Below are positions 9,020 through 13,498 of a stretch of 13,498 bases of DNA, piece by piece. Within the stretch, counting starts at the first letter, position 1, and each line of letters opens with the position of its first letter. Below the pieces are notes generated by a model, which was given only the letters and a program-made list of their open reading frames with translations, did not search any database and was not told the DNA's origin. The DNA comes from JBKHJA01 sp046538375 (GTDB lineage: Bacteria > Acidobacteriota > Aminicenantia > Aminicenantales > Aminicenantaceae). The stretch covers positions 1 through 13,498 of the forward strand of contig JBKHJA010000078.1 of assembly GCA_046538375.1 (NCBI GenBank). Direction: 5' to 3'. The translations under genes and the position numbers were made by a program.

Positions 9020-9232
9020 ATGGCCCAACGTAAACGAAGAGACTCTCTGGCCTGGGGAATCATCCTCATCGTCATCGGCCTGCTCTTCCTGCTCCACAAC
9101 ATCGACGTGGATGTCTGGGATTCTCTTGCCCGTCTCTGGCCGGTGATCCTAATTGTCTGGGGAGTGTGGAAACTCTGGTTCGGGATAAAGGAACGCAGAG
9201 AAGAAGCTGAAGAGATTAAGGTAAAAAAATGA
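9020..9232 (+). CDS. Small LiaI/LiaF-like membrane protein (DUF5668 type)
   Basis: This 70-residue protein consists almost only of the two-helix pattern seen at the C-terminus of the preceding protein: LAWGIILIVIGLLFLLHNID, then a short loop, then RLWPVILIVWGVWKLWFG. A basic N-terminus (MAQRKRR) and a charged tail flank it. The repeated use of this domain suggests duplication within the operon. The start is well defined by AAAGGAGG 5 bases upstream. Its stop overlaps the start of the next gene (ATGA), so it is co-translated with the DUF4097-like protein. LiaF-family proteins often pair this membrane domain with a beta-rich domain; here the two halves are on separate genes. This is an inference from family architecture. 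Confidence 0.85.
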   Translation: MAQRKRRDSLAWGIILIVIGLLFLLHNIDVDVWDSLARLWPVILIVWGVWKLWFGIKERREEAEEIKVKK

Positions 9233-10542
9233 AACCCAAAGAAATCATCCTGCTGATTTTTATCATGGTGGCCGGAGTGTTTTTCTACTATGCTCACACC
9301 GGGAGGCTTCACATCGAATGGAGTCTGGATGATCACCTCTTTTTCTTCAATCTGGAAGAATTCACCTTCCAGGAAACACAGAATATCAAGCCTCCCTATC
9401 CTCCCCTTCTCCAGATCGAAAACGCCCATGGAGATGTCGAAATTCAAGGATCAGAAGAAGAAAAAATCATCATAACTTTCCAGAAAATCATCTGGCGGAA
9501 AAATGAACAACAGGCCAAAGAAGTTTCTGATGAGCTGGATATGATCATTGATAAAAATGAACAGCGGCTGAGTGTTTCCACCAACCAGAGCGAGTTCAGA
9601 CGAAGAAATTTTGAAACGAATTTCAGGATTTCTGTCCCCCCAGGCATAAATATTGAGGTGAAAAATTCCCACGGCTTGGTCAAAACAAAAAATGTGTCCA
9701 ACACCCATATCTACAACCGCCATGGGAAAATCATTGCTTCACAAATAGATGGAGAGCTGTTTATCCAGAACAGCTATCAGGATGTGGAAGTGGACCATGT
9801 GAAATCCAACTGCCAAGTGGAAAGTAAACATTCTGACCTGTTCATCCACCGCGTTGAAGGCGACGCCACTTTAGACCACCGCTATGGTAGGATTCATGTG
9901 GAGGATGTTTCAAAAAACACCAAGATCGAGGGTTCCCATTCAGAAGTTTTCGGCCAGAGTTTACTTGGTGAGGTAGAGGTGGTGACATCTTATAAAGATA
10001 TCATTCTTATTGATGTGGGCCCCACCAGGATTACAGGTTCTCATTCTTCTGTAGAAGTGGAGGGAGCTGAACATTCTCTGGATATCCAACACAAATACGG
10101 CAAAATCAAACTGAGCAACATCCAGGGCAATCTATTCATAAACGGAAAAAATGTGGAAATCTACGGAAGGTCCATGGTTGGGGAAAAAATATCCGTGTCT
10201 TCCTCCTACCGCAATCTGGAGATGGTAGATTTCTCTGGAGAAACAAGTATCACCCTTTCCCATGGTGAGATCACCCTGGAACCCCTTCCTCTTACCCATC
10301 CTGTCAACGTCAGAGGCGATTATGCGAATATCAATTTTTACTGGCCCCCGGGAGAGAAATATCCTTTTGAGGCAAGAGCGAAAGGCGGAGATATACTTTG
10401 GAACCATCCTTCTGAACTCACTTTACGGGAAGAAAACGGGATCACCGCCATCAAGGCTTTTGTCGAGGAAAAGGACAAACCTTCTATTTTTCTCTCTACC
10501 CGTTACGGCATCATCCGGGTGAAAGAGCAGACAAAAATGTGA
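9229..10542 (+). CDS. Membrane-anchored DUF4097-like beta-repeat protein
   Basis: This 437-residue protein starts with a hydrophobic helix (about 5-22) and no lipobox, so it is probably anchored with the bulk outside the cytoplasm. From about residue 60 it is a chain of short beta strands separated by turns. From residue 148 to 365 an aromatic or His residue recurs about every 18 residues in contexts such as SHG, SYK, KHS and KYG. This is the stacked-strand pattern of DUF4097/putative-adhesin and LiaF-type beta domains. It is the last gene of the ECF sigma operon and overlaps the previous gene by 4 bp. Its role may be sensing or stabilising the envelope; no catalytic motif is seen. The family call is from repeat pattern and context, not from a search. 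Confidence 0.85.
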   Translation: MKPKEIILLIFIMVAGVFFYYAHTGRLHIEWSLDDHLFFFNLEEFTFQETQNIKPPYPPLLQIENAHGDVEIQGSEEEKIIITFQKIIWRKNEQQAKEVSDELDMIIDKNEQRLSVSTNQSEFRRRNFETNFRISVPPGINIEVKNSHGLVKTKNVSNTHIYNRHGKIIASQIDGELFIQNSYQDVEVDHVKSNCQVESKHSDLFIHRVEGDATLDHRYGRIHVEDVSKNTKIEGSHSEVFGQSLLGEVEVVTSYKDIILIDVGPTRITGSHSSVEVEGAEHSLDIQHKYGKIKLSNIQGNLFINGKNVEIYGRSMVGEKISVSSSYRNLEMVDFSGETSITLSHGEITLEPLPLTHPVNVRGDYANINFYWPPGEKYPFEARAKGGDILWNHPSELTLREENGITAIKAFVEEKDKPSIFLSTRYGIIRVKEQTKM

Positions 10543-10564
10543 TCCGCTGACTGTGCAGTGGATT
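10541..10564 (+). terminator. Hairpin between convergent genes
   Basis: ATCCGCTG (10542-10549) pairs with CAGTGGAT (10556-10563) with one G-U pair and a six-base loop. There is no T-run after it on the plus strand. On the minus strand the stem has one mismatch but is followed by CACATTTTTG. It may end transcription of the minus-strand gene at 10639-11535, or only be a 3' stabilising stem for the plus-strand operon. Confidence 0.3.
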
Positions 10565-10611
10565 AAAAAGGACAGCAAAAGGAGCCACCCCCGAGAGGGA
10601 TGTGTTGAAGA

Positions 10612-10641
10612 AAAGTCCCTCCAGGAGCTTGAGACCTTTTA
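10612..10641 (+). terminator. Weak candidate terminator of the ECF operon
   Basis: AAAAGTC (10612-10618) can pair imperfectly with GACCTTTT (10633-10640), followed by AA and no long T-run. It lies 70 bp after the DUF4097-like gene and overlaps the stop codon of the convergent gene. The pairing is poor, so confidence is low. Confidence 0.2.
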
Positions 10642-11535
10642 ATGCCTGGCCTTCAGGCTGTAGATCTTCTCTGTCAAAAGGCCGTTGATTTTGATATTGA
10701 AGTAAGAAATGATGTTGGTCAAATCTTTCCTGTATTTGGTGACGTACCGGACAAAATCCGTCTCTTTCTTGAAATGAAGAAGGTTTTCGAACTCCCCCAC
10801 TTCATCATTGAGTTCAATCAAGTAATGATTGATAGTCCGGTACTGGGCATTGATGTCGATCAAATCTTCGCCTGATAGATTCTCGAAATCCAGATAAGGA
10901 GGAAGGGATTGGAGAATGAGGAGGCTCTCACTGCGGAGTTCATTCACGTATTCCTTCATCTCCTGGAAAAAAGATTTGTACTCCAGAGGATACTTCAATT
11001 TTTCTTCGGCTCTGTCCAGCAGGACTTCATACTGATCCTTCAAAGACACGATCAATTCCTTCACCCCTAAATATTTTCTTTTGAAGTGGAACAAATCGAT
11101 AAAATCTCTTCCTATATAAATTTTATCATTGTAATGGGTCAACAATTCCCGTGGAGAATGGGTATAAAACTTAATTTCATACCGTCTTCCCCCGGAATCT
11201 CTTTCCCGCAGCCGGGCTAAAACAAGATAACTGTTCTGTTCCACAAAATAGCTGTTCACCGCCAAAAGCACAGAATAAACAGCCAGATTCTGGATGATAT
11301 GCTCTTTAACATAATTGAGAAGGTCACCATATCTTTTGATGAAGTCATCGATCACTTCGTTAGGAGTGGGATTGACCACAGAATAGGAAGGAGAGAGAAG
11401 ATAAAGCACAGGACCGGTTCCCACTTCAAGGTAAAGGTTTTTTAACACCTGCTGATGCAGATCATCAAGAAGGATATTCTGCAGGGGCGGCAGTTTGTTG
11501 ATCTCAAGCTTTGAAAGTTCTTCGATCTCGTTCAT
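10639..11535 (-). CDS. Hypothetical protein, helical, no recognised family
   Basis: I do not recognise this 298-residue protein. It is rich in Leu, Tyr, Asn, Glu and Lys, has no signal peptide and no clear membrane helix, and appears mostly alpha-helical. The second half (about 165-298) has amphipathic stretches with possible coiled-coil character. A central part (about 95-145) with YLVLARLRERDSGGRRYEIK, a basic GGRR turn between two strand-like segments, may be a small beta region. Two Cys-free halves and the lack of conserved-looking catalytic clusters argue against a metal enzyme. The start is ATG at 11535, with AGAGGA about 10 bases upstream. A sigma-70-like promoter and a 12-bp palindrome lie just in front. 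It converges on the ECF operon. Base composition resembles the neighbours. Confidence 0.82.
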   Translation of the reverse strand: MNEIEELSKLEINKLPPLQNILLDDLHQQVLKNLYLEVGTGPVLYLLSPSYSVVNPTPNEVIDDFIKRYGDLLNYVKEHIIQNLAVYSVLLAVNSYFVEQNSYLVLARLRERDSGGRRYEIKFYTHSPRELLTHYNDKIYIGRDFIDLFHFKRKYLGVKELIVSLKDQYEVLLDRAEEKLKYPLEYKSFFQEMKEYVNELRSESLLILQSLPPYLDFENLSGEDLIDINAQYRTINHYLIELNDEVGEFENLLHFKKETDFVRYVTKYRKDLTNIISYFNIKINGLLTEKIYSLKARH

Positions 11536-11548
11536 TTCCAGGATGTCC

Positions 11549-11560
11549 TCTCACGTGAGA
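11549..11560. promoter_or_regulatory. 12-bp perfect palindrome, possible operator
   Basis: TCTCACGTGAGA is a perfect 12-bp palindrome. It lies between the predicted promoter and the start codon of the hypothetical gene, covering the expected transcription start at about 11556. That position is typical for a repressor site. No regulator gene is in the window to match it. Confidence 0.4.
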
Positions 11561-11562
11561 AA

Positions 11563-11591
11563 ATCCTATCACTTGCCGTCAAAAAAATCAA
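11563..11591 (-). promoter_or_regulatory. Candidate sigma-70 promoter of the hypothetical gene
   Basis: On the minus strand TTGATT (11591-11586) is followed after exactly 17 bases by TAGGAT (11568-11563). Each box matches consensus at 4 of 6 positions. The leader would be about 20 bases, with the AGAGGA ribosome site inside it. Confidence 0.45.
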
Positions 11592-11643
11592 CAAGGAATT
11601 GGAGCGGGGGAGTTCCCCAAAATTTAAGGATCGAAGCTAATTT

Positions 11644-11664
11644 GAGCCATATGAGGCTCCTTTT
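11644..11664 (+). terminator. Small GAGCC/GGCTC hairpin followed by T4
   Basis: GAGCC (11644-11648) and GGCTC (11655-11659) form a 5-bp stem with a six-base loop, followed by CTTTTAA on the plus strand. No plus-strand gene ends here. On the minus strand, where it could follow the lipoate transferase gene, there is no T-run. The rest of this 202-bp gap holds GGGG/CCCC and ACAAT/ATTGT short inverted repeats but no gene. Confidence 0.2.
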
Positions 11665-11737
11665 AACCAAAAATGTTTCCCCATTTTTTACAATCCCGAT
11701 TGTTTTGGGGAGAGTCCTGGGAATTGGAGGGGGGATT

Positions 11738-12556
11738 TTATCGGAGGAAGGTCCAGGCCTGATTTTTGTACCGCTGTTCTTGAATCCTGAGGATCGTCTT
11801 TCTGTCTTTATCATTCCATGTTTTTGGCTTGAGCGTAATTCCGAAGTATTCTGAAAATCCTTCAGCCAAATGCTCCACCGCCCAGTCAAAACTGACCTTC
11901 TGTCCCAGAGCCCGGGAAAGAGAGACCATGCGTATGGAATTTTCTGTGCTGCCCTGAGAAGAAATGGTTTTTAACATACCTTGGTCTTCTTCTAAAGGAA
12001 TAGACCCGTGTTGAAGGAATTTATTCCCTACTCTTTTCTGCGCACTTCCCACTATTTTCCTCCCTTCCACCTCAATCTCGTTGCGGGCAGGATAGGAAAA
12101 ACAAGGAAGATTTCCTCGGGAATAGAATTTAGGAGCAGCATCTGCAAGATAAGGCTTCAATCCCATCTTCTCCAACCCCCGCATCAAGCCTTCTGAGATC
12201 AGCCGGTAAGATTCAGAAAGAGTGGAGGAAAATGTACGGCTGTCAGAGGAACAGAGAGAATAAGTGACTTCTTTGTGGTGTAAAACCAATTTCCCGCCTG
12301 TCATCCTGCGGACAATATCGATTCCCTTTTTTCGGCAGTAGTCAACATCAGCCACTTTTAGAATTTTTTGAGAATATCCAAGAGAAACCGTGGGCCTCTC
12401 CCATCTGTAAAACCGAAGATAAGTGTGAGGCTCATCTTCAAGAGACCGGAAAAGATACTCATCTACAGCCATGTTCATGGATCCTTGAAGTAGACTCCCC
12501 TCCACAATCAACTCCCAACATGAGGGGTCGCATCTCAACATTTGACGTTTGGCCAT
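11738..12556 (-). CDS. Lipoate-protein ligase / octanoyltransferase family protein (LipM/LplA type)
   Basis: This 272-residue protein of the biotin/lipoate transferase fold moves octanoyl or lipoyl groups to carrier domains in the cytoplasm. It shows YLRFYRWERPTVSLGYSQ (46-63), RRMTGGKLVLHHKEVTYS (83-100), and PCFSYPARNEIEVEGRKIVG (151-170), followed by SAQKR (171-175) and FLQHGSI (180-186). Lys173 in the SAQKR motif is the conserved acyl-handling lysine. Cys152 stands where LipM-type octanoyltransferases have their catalytic cysteine (the ACF segment), and the accessory C-terminal domain of true LplA ligases seems missing. I therefore lean to an octanoyltransferase of the LipM group; ATP-using LplA is the alternative. 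The start at ATG 12556 has no clear Shine-Dalgarno; Met6 is a less likely alternative. Confidence 0.92.
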   Translation of the reverse strand: MAKRQMLRCDPSCWELIVEGSLLQGSMNMAVDEYLFRSLEDEPHTYLRFYRWERPTVSLGYSQKILKVADVDYCRKKGIDIVRRMTGGKLVLHHKEVTYSLCSSDSRTFSSTLSESYRLISEGLMRGLEKMGLKPYLADAAPKFYSRGNLPCFSYPARNEIEVEGRKIVGSAQKRVGNKFLQHGSIPLEEDQGMLKTISSQGSTENSIRMVSLSRALGQKVSFDWAVEHLAEGFSEYFGITLKPKTWNDKDRKTILRIQEQRYKNQAWTFLR

Positions 12557-12617
12557 GACTCTTACTAAATAACCATCAAATCAAAACGGAGTCAAATCTC
12601 AACAAGATGAGGGGATC

Positions 12618-12650
12618 CCAAGAGGGGCCAAGAGGGGGCCAAGAGGGGGG
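12618..12650 (+). repeat. G-rich tandem repeat with growing unit length (10, 11, 12 bp)
   Basis: Three tandem units CCAAGAG-Gn follow one another: 12618-12627 ends in four G, 12628-12638 in five and 12639-12650 in six. They run straight into the 55-bp repeat. With GGG at 12653-12655 and 12659-12661 they give at least five G-runs with short loops, a G-quadruplex-like pattern. Confidence 0.9.
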
Positions 12651-12696
12651 TCGGGCCCGGGAATTTCTTTTCATTTCAACACGTTGACCTGACTTT
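12642..12696 (+). repeat. 55-bp direct repeat, copy 1
   Basis: Identical over 55 bases to 13444-13498. It contains the palindrome CGGGCCCG (12652-12659) and the inverted repeat TCAAC-AC-GTTGA (12676-12687). It lies upstream of the lipoate transferase gene. The true length is unknown because copy 2 is cut by the window edge. Confidence 0.95.
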
Positions 12697-12849
12697 TCCA
12701 CAGATATGAGGCCCTAAATCGAGATTTTTAGGGTCAAAAATCTAATCCTGCACGCAATATTTCCCTAATTCGCCTTGGCCTGGCGTAAATGACAAAAATG
12801 TATTTTTTTAGGGCCAAAAAACCAGTTTTAACCCTTTTTTTCTGTGGAA
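12696..12849. repeat. Structured AT-rich non-coding segment bounded by an 8-bp inverted repeat
   Basis: TTCCACAG (12696-12703) and CTGTGGAA (12842-12849) are perfect inverted copies (10 of 11 when extended). Between them are a CCCTAAA/TTTAGGG hairpin (12712-12733), two direct copies of TTTTTAGGGNCAAAAA (12725-12740 and 12805-12820, 15 of 16 identical) and a CGCC/GGCG hairpin (12771-12785). There is no reading frame. It could be a small mobile or repetitive element, but this is not proven. Confidence 0.5.
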
Positions 12850-12924
12850 GACTTCAATTAAGTTTCTGAAAATATTATAATTGCCCGAGGGCGACCCCAA
12901 ATAAACAAATAAAAAGGCAGAAAG

Positions 12925-12996
12925 AGCGGACAACGGGATTCGAACCCGCGACCCCGAGCTTGGGAAGCTCGTACTCTACCACTGAGTTATGTCCGC
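12925..12996 (-). tRNA. tRNA-Gly (anticodon CCC)
   Basis: The minus strand folds into a full cloverleaf of 72 nt: acceptor stem GCGGACA/TGTCCGC, D stem ACTC/GAGT with AGTGGTA loop, anticodon stem CGAGC/GCTCG with loop TTCCCAA (anticodon CCC, reading GGG), T stem GCGGG/CCCGT with loop TTCGAAT, and discriminator T. The CCA end is not encoded (CTT follows). Identity follows from the anticodon and the U discriminator base typical of bacterial tRNA-Gly. Confidence 0.96.
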
Positions 12997-13004
12997 TCTG
13001 TATC

Positions 13005-13030
13005 GTAAATCGTTTATTAAAAACGTTTAC
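13005..13030. repeat. Imperfect inverted repeat upstream of tRNA-Gly
   Basis: GTAAATCGTTT (13005-13015) and AAACGTTTAC (13021-13030) are inverted copies with one extra base and a five-base AT spacer. It lies between the tRNA 5' end and the recombinase remnant. It might be part of the tRNA promoter region, a stem after the recombinase gene, or a recombination core; the sequence does not decide. Confidence 0.5.
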
Positions 13031-13053
13031 ATCGGATATTTTCCGGATTGTGA

Positions 13054-13275
13054 CTAAACTGCGTCTACTTTTGAGATCGAACATAATCTGTTCACTGCCC
13101 ATAGCTTGTGGTTAGGTACTACGTGAGCATATCGCATCGTAGTGGAAATGTCTTTATGACTCAGGAGCTCCTTCACTGTAACCGAGTCAACACCGTTCAT
13201 AATCAAATGGATGGCGAAATTGCTCCGCAATGTGTGTATTTTTGCGTCCTCGAATCCCAGCTTTCTAGCTAGTTT
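13054..13275 (-). pseudogene. Tyrosine recombinase/integrase, C-terminal remnant
   Basis: On the minus strand, 73 sense codons run to a TAG stop at 13054-13056 and read as the end of a phage-type integrase catalytic domain. LGFEDAKIHTLRSNFA holds the HxxR box (residues 14-17 of the remnant). LLSHKDISTTMRYAH holds the conserved His40 and, nine residues later, the nucleophile Tyr49. The spacing is that of active enzymes. The first catalytic Arg, the Lys and the whole N-terminal DNA-binding domain are missing. An in-frame TAG at 13278-13276 and a TAA just upstream close the frame, and no start codon with a ribosome site is present. It is a broken mobile-element gene, 57 bp from tRNA-Gly. No complete mobile element is visible here. 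Confidence 0.85.
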
Positions 13276-13443
13276 CTAGGGATTTTATCATGGAATTTTA
13301 TCATACTATTTCGCAATATTTTTTTCAACGACTGTTCCTGTCAGGTCTAAATCAGTATCTTACATTCAAAAACTGGAAAGCTGGCTAGCTGAGCTTGATT
13401 CTCGCTAGGAGAGATATGAATTAATGAATTAGCTTTGGGGGGC
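13276..13443. other. Non-coding stretch beyond the recombinase remnant
   Basis: No gene is seen on either strand. It contains two copies of ATTTTATCAT in tandem (13282-13291 and 13295-13304) and AGCT/CTAG-rich words at 13372-13410. A run of six G at 13437-13442 leads into repeat copy 2. It may include decayed upstream parts of the recombinase gene, but no matching protein can be read. Confidence 0.5.
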
Positions 13444-13498
13444 AGAGGGGGGTCGGGCCCGGGAATTTCTTTTCATTTCAACACGTTGACCTGACTTT
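13444..13498 (+). repeat. 55-bp direct repeat, copy 2, cut by the window end
   Basis: Exact copy of 12642-12696, offset 802 bp, ending at the last base of the window. Base 13443 (C) differs from 12641 (A), so the left border is exact. G-runs at 13437-13442, 13447-13452, 13455-13457 and 13461-13463 form a G-quadruplex-like pattern as in copy 1, although the CCAAGAG units are absent. Confidence 0.95.

Noticed and set aside
11495..11854. Plus-strand open frame of 119 codons between the hypothetical and lipoate transferase genes
   Set aside because: It overlaps the ends of two well-supported minus-strand genes, has no ribosome site and gives no familiar protein.
12618..12650. CRISPR-like array in the G-rich repeats
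   Set aside because: Units are 10-12 bp in direct tandem with no spacers and no cas genes are present.
12875..13102. Minus-strand open frame of 75 codons across the tRNA
   Set aside because: It reads straight through tRNA-Gly and the out-of-frame end of the recombinase remnant, so it is not a gene.

Overview
The window looks like chromosomal DNA of an uncultured bacterium. Genes have bacterial Shine-Dalgarno sequences (GGAGG type), the tRNA does not encode CCA, and a sigma-70-type promoter and an ECF sigma/anti-sigma pair are present. Lineage cannot be fixed from the sequence. The mix of an archaeal-type HMG-CoA module with bacterial leucine-type carboxylase genes would fit an Acidobacteriota/Aminicenantes-like or similar candidate lineage, but that is a weak inference. 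The odd window length, together with an exact 55-bp repeat that stops at the last base, suggests that the right edge is a contig end.

Region 1 (74-7218, minus strand) is a seven-gene operon. In transcription order it encodes archaeal-type HMG-CoA synthase, a thiolase, a DUF35 zinc-ribbon/OB protein, a methylcrotonoyl-CoA carboxylase-type carboxyltransferase, a LiuC-like methylglutaconyl-CoA hydratase, a biotin carboxylase and a biotin carrier protein. Most genes abut or are less than about 35 bp apart; the largest gap is 70 bp. The first three match the archaeal thiolase/HMGCS/DUF35 complex that makes HMG-CoA from acetyl-CoA. The last four interconvert HMG-CoA and 3-methylcrotonyl-CoA. Together they bridge acetyl-CoA and the leucine/isovalerate pathway. 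Flow could run from leucine toward HMG-CoA (mevalonate supply) or from acetyl-CoA toward branched acyl-CoA. No HMG-CoA lyase or isovaleryl-CoA dehydrogenase lies in the window.

Region 2 (7219-7455) is a divergent control region. It holds a strong sigma-70 promoter and a possible ECF-type promoter for the right-hand operon. Region 3 (7456-10542, plus strand) is an envelope-stress-like operon: ECF sigma factor, zinc anti-sigma factor with one membrane span, two small membrane proteins with LiaI/LiaF-like segments, and a membrane-anchored DUF4097-type beta-repeat protein with a regular 18-residue His/Tyr ladder.

Region 4 (10639-12556, minus strand) has an unrecognised 298-residue soluble protein with its own promoter and a 12-bp palindrome, and a lipoate/octanoate transferase of the LipM/LplA family. 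Region 5 (12557-13498) is mostly non-coding. It contains G-rich tandem units of 10, 11 and 12 bp, a 55-bp repeat present twice, a structured AT-rich stretch, tRNA-Gly(CCC) and the C-terminal remnant of a tyrosine recombinase.
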